64,000 nucleotides of DNA, from positions 48,137,831-48,201,830 of the forward strand of contig CM054158.1 in assembly GCA_028751875.1 (NCBI GenBank). Direction: 5' to 3'. Origin of the DNA: Rapana venosa (Eukaryota; Mollusca; Gastropoda; Neogastropoda; Muricidae). The position numbers and the translations under genes are program-made. Position 1 is the stretch's first letter. Each line of letters opens with the position of its first letter. The notes below the pieces were generated by a model. It was not told where the DNA came from. It saw only the letters and a list, made by a program, of their open reading frames with translations, and did no database searches. Of this stretch, positions 43,927-56,074 are shown in pieces.

Positions 43927-45996
43927 TGTTACTTGCCGAACGCAAGGTTATTCACAGAACTGCTAAATTAACTAACACACCTGAAAACTGGCTTCGTTTC
44001 CGCCAGTTTCGGAACTATGTCAATTCTGTACAAAGAAAAAGGCAGCAGCTAGAATACACCACAGAACTAGAAAGCAAGGTTTCCAACCCGTCCATGTTTG
44101 GACAAAAGGAATGGTGGAAGCTAGTGAAACTGTTTCTGAAAAAAGAAAGGAATAGATGCCAACGAAATCCCTCCTATTTTGTATAACACCATGTTCTATT
44201 CAAGTAGGGATAAGGCAAATATTTTCAATAGCTTTTTCATTTCCCAGTCTACTCTGGAAAATGATGACGATGACCCCCCTAACATTCATTTTCTTGAAAC
44301 GGAAATAAACGAAATTTTGCTGTCAGCTTCTGAAGTTGAAAATGTCATTCTTAACCTGGATACGAATAAAGCAGTAGGATTAGATTTAGTTCACAATAAA
44401 CTCTTAAAATCATCTCTACCATCTATTCTAAATCCGCTTACTAATCTCTTTAATAGAAGTCTAAACGAATGTAGGTTCCCAAAACTTTGGAAAACAGCTT
44501 TAGTAAATCCTATTCATAAAAAAGCATCAAAAGAACTATGTAACAACTATAGACCAATTTCATTGTTAAGTTGCGTTGGGAAGGTTTTAGAAAAATGTAT
44601 TCACTCAAAAGTGTATCAGTTCCTATCATCTAACCACATTCTTTCTCCATTCCAATCAGGTTTTACTCCTGGAGACTCCACTGTGAACCAGTTACTTTGT
44701 ATATATAACAGTCTTTGTTCCTCATTTGATTGTGGAATTACAACACAAGCAGTGTATTTTGACATAACAAAAGCGTTCGACCATGTCTGGCACAAGGGGC
44801 TTCTACACAAGATGAAAGCATATGGTATACGTAGTAAATTATTAGACTGGTTTACTATCTTTCAAACCGTACCCAAGCAGTAGTTATAAAAGGTAATACA
44901 TCAGATTTTAAAACAGTAAGTGCCGGTGTTCCTCAGGGATCAGTCTTAGGTCCACTATTATTTCTAATTTATATAAATGATATTGTGAACAATATAGAAT
45001 CTGATATAAGACTTTTCGCTGATACTAGCATGTCTTTAGCAGTAAACGATCCAACATTCGCGCCGAAACACTTAATTCCGATTTAGAAAAAATAAATTCT
45101 TGGACCCAGAACTCTTAAATTTTTCTCGCAACAATAACATGATCCTACCACTCTCATTTGATTCAAATTGCCTTCAAAATAAAAGTATGCACAAACACTT
45201 AGGTATCTTTCTTCAGGACAATTGCAAATGGGATGAGCATATAAAAACATAATAAATACTGTAACTATGTTGGTCTCGTGCCTCAAAAGCTATAAATATA
45301 AACTTAGTAGAAAACACTTAAAACAATGTACCAGTCATTTATACTCCCTCATTTCGACTATGCCGACATTGTACCGAAACACAGTCCAAATCATTAGAAA
45401 TGTTGCAGCTTGACGCAATCAGAACTATAGTAGGAGCTGTTCGTGGCACAAATCACCAAAAATTGTACCAAGAGTCTGGATTCTGTACTCTGAAAGAGCG
45501 AAGAACCAGACACAAACTCTGTCAATATCACAAAATGGTAAATGATTTATGTCCCCTCTACTTAGTTGATCTTGTTCCTGCACTAGTAACACAGATAAAT
45601 CTCTATCATAGAAGAAGGCCTTTTGAACGCAGCTTGCCAGGTGCAGCACAGAATTATATAAAAAAAATCTTTCATTCCTTCTACTACTGTATTGTGGAAC
45701 TCTTAACCAGATTGTATTAAAAATAGTCATTCTTTAAGTCAGCTCAAACGATATTTATCTGAAAACGATCCCGTCGTACCTTTGTATTTTTATCATGGTG
45801 AAAGGAAAGAGCAGATATTGCATTGTCGACTTCGACTGGAATAAGTGATTTAAAATATGATATGTTTCATCGCCACATAGCAAACGATCCATCATGTGCC
45901 CGTGGTAACGTGCAAGAGACAGCCGAACACTAGCCTATTTGCTGTTCTGCCCTAACTTTAATCTAGTAGGCGCCTACGCAATTGCCTCCCTTCCCC
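43927..45996 (+). pseudogene. Jockey/CR1-like LINE RT fragment between direct repeats
   Basis: Begins inside ORF2 without an endonuclease. Motifs in order: ANIFNSFFISQ, TNKAVGLDLVHNKLL, NYRPISLLSCVGKVLE, FQSGFTPGDSTVNQLL, VYFDITKAFDHVWHKGLL, AGVPQGSVLGPLLF, then LFADTSMS where LFADDT is expected, KHLGIFLQDN, and the C-terminal IRTIVGAVRGTNHQKLY and KERRTRHKLCQYHKMVNDL. The loss of one Asp codon from the catalytic pair and a stop at 44881 make it inactive. The longest frame is 44179-44883 (234 aa). Confidence 0.85.
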
Positions 45997-47189
45997 CCAG
46001 ATTCCTTAAAACAGCCTTGTTCTTAGCGACTATGACACCTTCACTCAGGTCTCATTATCAGTTCGTACGTTCAGGGAGGCACTCTGTGTAAGAGGTAGAA
46101 ATCCAGAGTGCAGCATGGCAGAAGCAGAAACTTCGTTTTAACGTCTTTCTACAAGCCAAAGGAGGAGGCCCAACAAGTCAAACTTTTATTATCAGATGGC
46201 ACATTGAATAAGCACCAAGAGGAGGTCTAGCCAGTATATTGGGGTGCTTGATGAGACTCGATCTCAAGCATATGCAAGACTTGAGACATTGCTGCTGTCT
46301 ACACTAACTTTATTCATCCATCTCGCAATTTCATACAAAATCTGCAGAAGTTCCATTTCAAGTTTATATGGAATGACAAACAATATTTTTCCCATTCCCG
46401 GCTAGAGCTCCAGTGTTCATCAAAGGTGAAATTTTGTGTAGGCTACTGTTTTTTCCACACAATTAATGCCCTCCCAAGTAGTTTTTAAAATACCGTATTT
46501 TAGGTTCGTGACTAAAAGGTTAGCTCCCTTTGAATAAAGAGGACCGACACTTCAAGTATTGGAACATTCTGAGTAGAATGATCACGTGCTTCCTTATATC
46601 CTTCTTTATTGCTATCCCCTTAAGCCACCCGACACAAAACATGGTATCAGAAGTGTCTAGTGTATACACTATCATATCCCATAGTTTGTCTGTTTGCCCG
46701 ATGCACTCTGCAGAAGAAGCCGAATTCGAAATGCAGCATGAAATTAGTGGAAACTTCTGTTAACGTCTTTCTCTAAGCCACAGGAGGAGACCCAGCCTGG
46801 AGGCAGAGCTGTCAGTTTTTCCCACTTTTAGCTGTTCTCACCTGCTAGTTATCTTATCCCAGCCCAGCCCAGCCCAGATGGGGCCAGCTGGTACTTATTA
46901 TAGCAGGAACTGACCACACTTGGACTAGGTGAAAGGGGCACGCTAAATTTAGAAGTCCTGACTGACTGATGTTGGATTTGTGCACTGTTTGCTGTCTTAA
47001 CTTTATCTACTCATGGTCGGGTGGATGCCAAAGTCTGCAGAGGCTCCGTTTTCCAGGTTTTATGGAATAATAAACAAGATGAAACGAATAGACTGCTATT
47101 TAAACTGCTGGTAAAGGTGGACTAGATATACTTGATGTACGACCATATCTTTATGCTCTTAAACCCTCATGGTTTAGGAAGTAACAGAA
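45997..47189 (+). repeat. 1.19-kb direct repeat, copy 2
   Basis: Second copy, 3256 bp downstream of copy 1. Differences include an added CCCAG unit near 46860 and small indels. It starts abruptly at CCAGATTCC after CCTTCCCCC without repeat R, so its left end is truncated relative to copy 1. Confidence 0.8.
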
Positions 47190-47400
47190 GGCAACACACA
47201 AGTGGACAGACATTGCCAGAATTTTTCATCTATTTCTAAAGAACTTATAATGCTTTTGATCAGTCATAACATCAAAATACACCCCCCCCCCCCCCCGATT
47301 TTTTTCTAGGTTTACAAAGTCTGTAAAATTTTCTCATTTTATTAAATCATTGAATGAAAATAAATTAGTAAGAAACTGTATTTCATAATGAAAATATATC
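47190..47400. other. Poly-C tract, otherwise nothing recognised
   Basis: Poly-C at 47282-47296; AT-rich remainder. Confidence 0.6.
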
Positions 47401-47402
47401 CC

Positions 47403-47510
47403 GGAAGTCGGAATTCAGCTACCTGTAATGGAGCACAAAAACGGTTGTATATGCAAAAATTTCATCATTGGTGAACCTTTGAGCTTTAGCTGAGGAACAA
47501 AAAAAATGAA
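47403..47510 (+). repeat. SINE module P
   Basis: GGAAGTCGGAATTCAGCTAC, AAAAACGGTTGTATATGC and TCATCATTGGTGAACC. No tRNA-like head upstream. Confidence 0.65.
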
Positions 47511-47799
47511 GATCAGAATAGGTAACAGACATACAGAAAATGCTATGAGTAGGGAAGAGTATGTACTGGAACATTACCTCAAAGAAAATGGTCACTTTAC
47601 AAACTGTGAAAAGTTTGGTACCACGTTTGGTAGAATTGATTTGACTACTTTCTTTGGATGGATGTCAATGATTAAACATTACATTAGAAAAAATGATTAA
47701 AGGTGTGTGGTAATTCAAGATAAATTATCACCGGCCACTGACTTCGTCCAAAAGGTGCTCACAATATTATTAGTGTCAATGCATTCACTTACTTATCTA

Positions 47800-47972
47800 T
47801 TCTTTTAATTTGAGGACAATGAAGTAAGCACTCGTGTCCTTTTTTTACAATCAGTCCTTGTGTGAATGCGGTTTTGTAAATTTTGACATCTGTTCCCATT
47901 GTGCATAATTATGTCCTACTCTTTCGAAAGGTTGAACAGGTTTTAACGTGTGCGCAAAATGTTCTGCATATA
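47800..47972 (-). mobile_element. SINE-1, diverged copy cut at a MITE
   Basis: Minus strand, older copy: stem AAGGAC/GTGCTT with mismatches, CAAAACCGCATTCACACAAG. It stops within the body at GTTCTGCATA, 6 bp before the MITE at 47979. Confidence 0.75.
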
Positions 47973-47978
47973 CCATGC

Positions 47979-48150
47979 TATCTACCTGCCTTTTGTGTCC
48001 ACATATAGGGCCAGGGTTGAGTCGAGGTTAGAGTCAGGGTTAATGTTTAGAGTTAGGGTTAGTGTTAAAGAGTTAATAGCGGGTAAGGGTTGTCTGTCAG
48101 CTGGTTGGTCTGGATATTAGATTACGTGTGGACACAACAGCACATAGACA
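47979..48150. mobile_element. MITE-like element, copy 2
   Basis: Inverted counterpart of 22094-22263, with ends TTTTGTGTCCACAT and ACGTGTGGACACAAC. The interior has GGTTAGAGTCAGGG and TTAGGGTTAGTGTTA. The telomere-like motifs are part of the element, not a telomere array. Confidence 0.6.
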
Positions 48151-48604
48151 AATGGTATATAGCTACAGCCATAATAGTTCAGAGCTTGCATAAGTACAGA
48201 GTGTTTATCTTCAGATGACTAAATACCAAAATACTGTTAAATGCAACGAAAATTTCAATGAGAATATCTACTAGAAAAGTCTTCTTTTAAAGATACATAA
48301 TCAAAGATGTCAACCACAAGTGGTTTGTGATCACAAGTATAAATATATCCATCAGGGCTAAAGCACCAGTCCTACATGCTTTTTATCAGACAGATCAAGA
48401 GGGGTCTGCTGACTTACTTATCGTAAGTGTAACAATGCTATAGGCCCAGGTGACTAACCAAAATGGCTGACGAGGGTACGCGGTACACCTGTAGTCATAA
48501 AAATGTGTTTTTACTGTTTATACCACTGCCACCATGTAGTATTCTGAAGTGCTTTTGAGGATTTCAATCAAGCATAAAAGATTAGAGGCATTGCTAATGT
48601 CTTC
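48151..48604. other. No gene recognised
   Basis: AT-rich spacer. Confidence 0.5.
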
Positions 48605-48715
48605 TCTTTTCGTTCCTCTGCTAGAGATATGGGGTTCACCAGTGGTGAGATTTTTGCATATGCAACCGGTTTTTTCCCTACCACCATTCAGGTAGCTGCA
48701 TTCCGACTTCGGATA
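48605..48715 (-). repeat. SINE module P
   Basis: Plus-strand text shows the reverse form: GGTTCACCAGTGGTGAGA, then GTAGCTGCATTCCGACTTCG. Confidence 0.65.
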
Positions 48716-49634
48716 ATTGCTAATGTATGGAACTGTATTTACTCACGCTGTTCTAACATGGCATTCAGCACAAGGACAGACACACGCAGAACAAGTGATT
48801 CACATGAAAGGAAATACTTGAGAAAGGGGATCACACCACATAAGACTGCCAGTAGGCAGGGCCAGTTATTGAATATGCATAGCTACCTTTCATCTACAGA
48901 AGGTTAAAAAAACCCCACCCAGGTTGTTAATCTAATGAAGCCTGTCCCAGTAAATGATATGATTTTGCACGGTTTTTTTTTTTTATTATCAAGCCACTAG
49001 TTAGAAAATGTGGAGGAAAAAAATGCACTTAAAAAAAATCGAAGAAAGAAAATGAGGGTCTAGACTTCAACAGAATTGGCAGTTTCTTCCGTTTCCAAAG
49101 TGAACAAAGTTGTTAACGAAATACTTTCACTGTTGCAATGAAATGAACTGAAGCAGGATGGCAGAGAGTCTGACCTACGTAGAAAACTGACAGAAGGCTG
49201 TGAATATGTCAGTCAATACCTTTGTTACCAATAGTTGTTAAAACAGTGACCACCTCAACAACCTGCCATAGATAAACTGCCCTACATCTTAAACTTAAAA
49301 CTCTAAGAAAATATGTTACTATTTGCTTCAGTGATTTTTAAAATGTATACATAACTTCTAAGGCTTCATTCCCTTTAAATAAAACGGACTTCCCTGTAAT
49401 TATCTATCACCATGTAGCATACACCTATCAATATGTATAGATTTGCATGTAGCCATTTAGCTAAGAACAAAGTATTTCATGAACATTTGTTAACCTCATA
49501 CTGGAATTAATCTCGAAATATTGGACGAAAAAAGGGAGAAAAAGTATTGTGAAACATTTCAAATGAAAAGAGACATCGAAACATGGAAAGTGATAAAACT
49601 ATTGCTGTTGCTGAGTGTATACTGTGTAATATGT
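48716..49634. other. No gene recognised
   Basis: AT-rich, with poly-T and poly-A runs. No motif supports a coding exon. Confidence 0.5.
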
Positions 49635-50002
49635 ATGTTTGGCGGTCGTGTTCGACGATTACCTCCAAAACAGCAGAGGAGGCAGCAGCTGTTTCGGAAA
49701 TTGGGCAGAAATTTGATTATAGTGGAGATGCCTTGCCCACAGTACAGTACATCCTCACTCTCTCGGCCAAGTGGGCATAAGGACAGCCAGCGTTGGAGAT
49801 GTTCTCCAAAGGCCAACTAGCCCCCAGGGCTGCAGCACATAAGGACTGTGCAAGTCAAGCCTCCTAGTCAAGTGTCATAGTTGATCACTAAAGACTAAGC
49901 TGTAAAGTGGAATTCCATGAATGGGAAAGCCACTGGTCATACAGCCTCTCACTTTGCTGTTGCCCCCAGCGTCAATGGTTTAATCGAGAACGGTGATAAA
50001 CC
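49635..50002 (-). mobile_element. Unclassified ~370-bp insertion element, copy 2
   Basis: Reverse-complement copy of 19446-19815 at high similarity, including GGGGGCAACAGCAAAGTGAG on the minus strand. Its flanks do not match those of copy 1, which supports independent insertion. Confidence 0.6.
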
Positions 50003-50229
50003 CCAGTGTATATCCTATCTATATATAGCACAGTCGTGCAACTGACGTATTCAAACATACAGTTCCAAAATTATAACAAAAAAATTAGCCCTGCTATAAA
50101 ACAGCAAATTAGACTTAAAACAGCACTATAACAGACTACATATGTGACAATCAGCCAGATTTTTACATTAATGCTATAACTCCGAAGCACTACGAAATTG
50201 GATGTTCTTCCAAATTTTGAACTATCCAA

Positions 50230-50460
50230 TCCAATTCAATCTTTTTGTTTATAGCCCCGCCGACCACAGAGGCCATATCAGGGGTGTCACCTCCTAACAG
50301 TTTAAATCACAGATTAAAACTGTTGCAACTATATGCAGATTAAAACAGGGTATAAAATTAACTCTGCTGTCGTTCCTTGTATCAACTCCCTGGCCAACCA
50401 TCAAGGTCAACCCAGGATAGTCACTACGTCATGGAAGAAACCACATCGACTCCACAGAGA
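50230..50460 (+). repeat. Dispersed repeat R copy
   Basis: CCAATCCAATTCAATCTTTT, TATAGCCCCGCCGACCACAG, AGGCCATATCAGGGGTGTC and GGTCAACCCAGGATAGTC. It directly precedes a CR1-like 3' end. Confidence 0.7.
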
Positions 50461-50639
50461 ATGAATCTAAACTCTGCCTTGCTTCTTTTCTCCCTGTTAT
50501 TTCCTTCTCCTCTGTTCTTTATCTTTTTGGTCCATTCTCCTGCCCTTTTTTTTCTCCAGAAACTCTATGAACAAAATTTCTCGTTACAGTGTCATCATCA
50601 CCTCTCTCCCATCACCATTCTCACCCACCCTTTTTCTGT

Positions 50640-51045
50640 GGACTGTCCTCCGCGCTCAGCTGCAGATACTTTGTGCTTTCCAACACCCAGATTTAAACAA
50701 ACCACTGTTGGCTGTCGCTCTTTCTGTTTCCGGTGGAACGCCCTCCCTCTTCACTTCGCCAAATGCCTTCACTTGATTATTTCAAATCTAGCCTCAAAAC
50801 ACACTTATTTTCTACTTGAGATCTTCCCCTGTTATCTGTTCCTACTTTTCAATAGCTACCTTCAACTCCACAACCCCCAACTCCACCTAAGTGTGTTGTG
50901 TGCATAAATTTGATATTTGTTTATCTTGATATTTGTGGACGATTGCATGCGTGTGAATGATTTGAATGCAAGCGCTTTGATTTGTTTACTTTACAAGATT
51001 CAGCGCTATTTAAATCCCATACATTATTATTATTATTATTATTAT
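50640..51045 (+). pseudogene. CR1/L2-like LINE 3' end, arm B
   Basis: SAADTLCFPTPRFKQTTVG, WNALPLHF and LKTHLFST-like remnants (the last in another frame), then the conserved 3' UTR and (ATT)n. Frameshifted. The arm A counterpart enters the gap. Confidence 0.75.
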
Positions 51046-51049
51046 TATT

Positions 51050-51340
51050 GGTGTTATTATTATTATTATTATTATTATCATCATCATTATCATCATCATC
51101 ATCATCAGCTCACCATCAAGCCTTCTTTGTATAGTTCTTATTTTCTCAGCTGCCGAGTGGTTGCCGGATTCAACCTGTAATCCCATGCTGGAGCGACGTG
51201 GCCAGGGGATGGATGGCTGCATGAAAGCCAGTCGCTAACGAGCGCCTTATGGAATCGCGCGAGGGGTTTTCCATACGGGTTATTTTTAGCCTCCTCCTCA
51301 GTAAGGCGGCTCTGTCGAGGTGACCCGTTTAATCCTGCCA
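51050..51340 (-). repeat. (ATC/ATT)n tail and unclassified repeat
   Basis: Reverse counterpart of 38480-38765: (TCA)n at 51079-51110, then the GCCAGTCGCTAACGAGCGCC and GGTTATTTTTAGCCTCCTCC blocks. Confidence 0.6.
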
Positions 51341-52379
51341 TCATTGTGCCTACGATTCATGAAAACACGAAACAAACTACTAAACGGAAAAGGAGTGCAA
51401 GGGAGTCAGCAGAGTCTTCTGGAGATGTCTCCAGTGATTCTGAGACAGAAATCAGAAGGAAGAGTGGCTTTTGGCCCAGTTGGTGGGTGGTAGAGGGAGT
51501 GGAGTACCCACCCTCTGTCGAAACTCAGTCCTTTCGCTGTGAAGCATGGTGCTGAAAAACCCAATGCAGAAAATAGTACATAGTTCGTTACCGAGGTTAT
51601 GAACTCTTTTAACAGCCTTTGTATAACCGAATCAATGTTCAGCACCAAAAGTAGCAGCGAAAGTAGTTGGGGGGGGGGGGGGGGGGGAGGAAATGTTCTC
51701 CAGAACACACTACGAATGGTGGGTTTTCTTTCTGTTCTTCAGAAAATTCGGCACCTGATATAGATCTCATTCCTCTGACTTTTCCTATAATATACTTAGG
51801 CTTTGTAAGATATGGTAATTAGAAAGAAAAAAAAAAGGGGGGGGGGATGCTTCTTGCCATAACTTCCAAAATTCTTGGTTTCTTTTACACTGTAGAACTT
51901 GCTGCTTTGTTACCCTGCGTGCATGCTCGCACGCACGCACGCACGCGCGCGCGCACACACAAAGACACACACACACACACTCACTCTCTTTCTGTCTGTC
52001 TCTGCAAAGCAGGGCAAAACTCGTGATGCCCGTTTGTCAGAATCAGGAAGGCAAGCCAGGCCACCTAGGCGTGCGGCCTCCCAGAAGCAAACAGGCACTG
52101 AACAAAATATGCATGCAGTCTCACGCAGATCAGGGGGCCAGTCCAGCACCCTGGACTTCTCAAACGAGCACAGTGGACGATCACTCCAAAGGGAGTGAAG
52201 GGGTAGATGGGAAAGAAAAATGTCCTTCCAAGGGAGCCTCTGGCTCCAGCAATAGGACATTGGCCGGGCACAATGGGTGGAATAGAAAACAGGAGGCATT
52301 ATAAGTCCCCTCATGATGATGTCCGTGTGCCCCAGGGGAGGCATAGTTTCCCAGGACATAGTTCTGTTGTACATAATGT
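51341..52379 (+). other. Arm B segment before the LINE endonuclease
   Basis: Counterpart of 37000-38500 without the two arm-A SINEs. Contains poly-G (51671-51687), a short CA/CG tract (51925-51980), and plus-strand frames with SSGDVSSDSETEIRRKSGFW and KQTGTEQNMHAVSRRS that may be LINE ORF1 relics. Confidence 0.5.
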
Positions 52380-55300
52380 AAATAACTCTCAGCTTCGTTT
52401 CTCAATTACAATGTTAATGGCTTGTTTCAAAACTAGTAAACTATGATTTCATAAATTTTCTTTTGATGCATGATTTCATTTGCTTGACAGAAACCTTTGT
52501 AGCAAAGAATTTTGTTTCATCTTTTGTCACTGATTATGTCATGTTTATCTCAAAAGCTAAAAAGTTGTCCACCAAGGACGGTATTCTGGAGGGGTGATTG
52601 TCGTAATTAAAAGGAAGATTGCAAGTTTTATTGGAAAGATTGATATTGAATATGATAATACAATTGTGATTAAGATCCCAAAGAGTTTTCCCTCAACCGA
52701 TAAACATATATGTAGTATGTACATATATACTCCTTATGATTTTTATGTTCTGGTCACTTCAACAAAATGGATATGGAATGGAAATTTTGGAACAGTGTAT
52801 ACTGGATTTGCAAAGTTCAAATGATGATTTTTCCCTCATGTTAATTGGAGATTTTAATGCTGAACTGCTAATGGTAATTATTCCTCCTGTAATGACAATT
52901 CTGATTTTGATGTAACAACAGATATGTTATTGATGATTTTTCTAGAGTTTCTCAGGATAACAGCACAAACGTCTTTGGCAGACAACTTGAAATTTTGTAA
53001 CATGTTCGATTGCACAATATTGAATGGTTGTGTAACCTAATTTGATGACGGTTTTACTTTATTCATCTTCAGGGGCCAGCATTTTGATTATTTTGTTCTT
53101 TCCTGCAAGTTGTTTTTAAGTGTAAATATTGTTGCAGTAGATATCAAAAGTGTTACAGAGTTGACCACCTACCAATTTTTTATGACTGGATGTAAATGAC
53201 CCGTTGAAGTACTGACAAAGAGGAGACAGAGGCAAATATTGATTCAAAAAAAAAATGTTTGGAAAGAGGGCAGACTGAGACTTCATTAGAGCACTAAATA
53301 GCGATGTAAATTCGTGAAATATTAAATCTGCAATGGATTTACTTGATAATGATGTGCATAACAGCTTAGACCTGTTTATTCAGTGTTTTAAGGAAGTAGT
53401 GCATGCTGTTAGTAAAAAAAATTTTAAAGAAAAGAAACAGAAAAAACGTCTAAATGGTTTGATGCCGAGTGTCATCAATTTTAAAAGGAAACTAGAACAC
53501 CCTTTGAATGCTTTTAGAAAAACAAGAAATGATGATAACAGACTCGTTTATGTCACAGCACGAAAAAAGTACAAAAAGCTATTAAAATCAAACGACAAGC
53601 ATTCAGAAAGCAAAAAATAGGTCTCTACTGAAAATTATTTCTAGCCATCACTTTTCTAGAAGGAACTTAGAAGTATGGGCTGTAATAATAAAGAGAAATT
53701 TAAAATATATAAAGATTCCGATTGGGTAAACCTTTTTAAAAAAATGTTTTCCCAAAGCAATGACGCTGCTGTTTTTCCCGATGCACATACAGATATAAAT
53801 TTATCGAAGAAGAAGAACATGAAACTAAAAAAAAGAAATATCCGAAGAAGAAGTAAGTAAAGCTATCAATAATTGAAATATGGAAAAAGCCAGTGGAATC
53901 GATGGGATTACTGCTGAAATGTTGAAAATGGCAGCAGACGGTTAAAATTTTTTTGTTAAGCTTTCAACACCATATTTAGCAAGGATATACCCTATGTTGG
54001 TCAAAGGCTGTTATAAACCGATTTTTTAAGAAAGGTGATACAAATAATGTTAGACAATTACAGGGGCATTTCATTGCTAAGCATATTATCAAAATGCTAC
54101 ACATCAATATTAAACTCAAGATTGTATGTGTGGCTTGAGAATAACTCTTTTTTTGTGAAATCAAGCAGGTTTTCGGAAGAAAAAAATTCCACTATTGATC
54201 GATTTTCAACCTTTATGCATTGTACAAAAGTGTATGTCAAAAAGGCAAAAAGTTATTTTGTTGCTTTCGTTGACTTCAAGGAAAGCGTTTGATGTGTCAG
54301 AGATGACAAACTCTTGAATGTATTAAAAGCCAAGGTTAAGAGGTACGTTTTTTGCTGCATTATCAGCTATGTATATGTCTTTAATGTCATGTATTAGAGT
54401 AAATATAACTTACAGTTTTTTGGTGCCCGATAGGCGTGAGGCAAGGATGGTATTAAGCCTACATTATTTACAGTGTTTATTAACGAATTAGCTAATCAAA
54501 TGAATGAGAATGGCAGGCATGGAATTCATATGTTTCCTGATATTTTTGGAATGTTTATCTTACTGTTTGCAGACAACGTAGCTATACTTTCAGTGACACA
54601 TTTGGGTTGCAACAGCTATTGAAAATTCTGCAAGCTTACTGCAATAACTGCAGTTAACTGTTAATATTGACAAAACTAAGGTAATGGTCTTTAGAAAAGG
54701 GGGATTTCTTGCAAAACATGAACAATGGTTTTATAAGGGTGTTAAGTTGGATGTAGTTAATGAATATTGCTACTTAGGCTTCACTTTTATGTCAAAGATT
54801 AGCACAAAGTTGGGCACTGAAAAATTTGTAACTAAAGGGAAAAAAGCAGTCATTCAGTTAAACAAAGCATTACATAGGTATAAAGAGATGAATTCAAGCA
54901 CATTTTTCAAGGTTTTTGATGTAAAAATTCAGCCAATTTGTTATATGCTTCAGAAATCTGGGGTCTAAGTAAAATGGACCATATTGAAAAAGTTCATTTG
55001 ATGGCAGGCAAGAGATTTTTAAGAGTACCGATAAGAACACCAAATAAAATGGTGTATGGAGAACTGGGTTGGTATCCGCTTTATATTTAATTCTTATACA
55101 AATGTAATTAGATACTGGTTTAAGTTTACAACTGAGTCCAAACAGATTGCATACAGTGCTTACAAATGCTGTGGGAAATCGATAAAAATGGAAAAAAAAA
55201 ATGCTGAGTATCAAAGTAAGAGAAATTTTATGTGAAACTGGATTCAATATTGTATGGTTACAACAAAGGGGTTGGTGATGTAAAAGATTTTTGCATGTTT

Positions 55301-55560
55301 TGAAGCGGAGATTGATGGATTGTTTACCCAAGAGTGGTAATAGAACCATAAGAGATAGAGATGAAACGATCATTTAAACTATTTTTGAAAAGAAACTACT
55401 TAATCAAAAGAACATTTTGTTTTCGAGTTTGGGTATTAAAGCTAGGTTTAGTGTTTACCTCTTAAAACAATGTTTTTAAGATCAGTGAAATGAGCGAAAA
55501 ATTGTGTTTTGTAAAACAAAATTAGAAACGAAACCATTTTCTGTTTGATGCTCATGTACT
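52380..55560 (+). pseudogene. APE-type non-LTR retrotransposon, arm B, decayed
   Basis: Same element as 33480-37025 but with far more indels. Recognisable are GVIVVIKRKIAS-like and GDFNA endonuclease pieces (52580-52860), NYRGISLLSILSKCYTS (54057-54110), VAFVDFK (54264), LFADN in place of LFADD near 54566, NEYCYLGFTF (54760-54790) and FFKVFDVKIQPI (54905-54940). The longest frame is 95 codons. Many differences are single-base changes in homopolymers, which could be sequence error as well as decay. Confidence 0.85.
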
Positions 55561-56074
55561 CCGATTTAAGGGATAAGTTTTTATGAATGTATGATGTACC
55601 AATTTCGAGCTACTCAAAAACAAATGAGGAAAAAACAGTCTTTATCAGATAATATTCCCTCCATGAATAGAAGGAAGAATTTTTTGTTAATGTGACTTAA
55701 TTGTACGTGTGTAAATAGATATGTCTCTACAATATTGTTTTTATAACTGAATTTAATTCATTTTGTTTATACCGATTTTTATATATATTGTGCTATAAAT
55801 ATTTACGCAGTCAAATAGCATTGTTTATCTAGTTCATAGTCCAAGACTTGATCACTGTAGTCATGATTCACTTTAATCGGTTGTTGGGTTTGTTTTCTTT
55901 TCTTCCATATACTATAGTACTGTATATACCAGTATGTTGATTCCCCTCCTTCCCCCAAACTCCGTGTATTGTGGCCTAAGGCCAATGTACATATTAAACA
56001 CGTTCAGCGTTCAGCGTTCTGTCTGTCTCTGTGAGGGTACTCTCTTTTGCGTGCGCACGCACACACGTCTATTT

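Noticed and set aside
43269..46763. A 77-codon frame conserved at 43269-43502 and 46530-46763
   Set aside because: The two copies belong to the 1.19-kb direct repeats and their differences mostly change the amino acid, so there is no sign of protein-level constraint.
42741..47189. LTR retrotransposon with 1.19-kb LTRs
   Set aside because: The enclosed RT is of non-LTR type, there is no protease, integrase, PBS or PPT, and the repeats contain LINE C-terminal remnants.
48000..48090. Interstitial telomere repeat (TTAGGGTTAG)
   Set aside because: Only one or two imperfect units, and the same sequence is found inside the MITE copy at 22094-22263.
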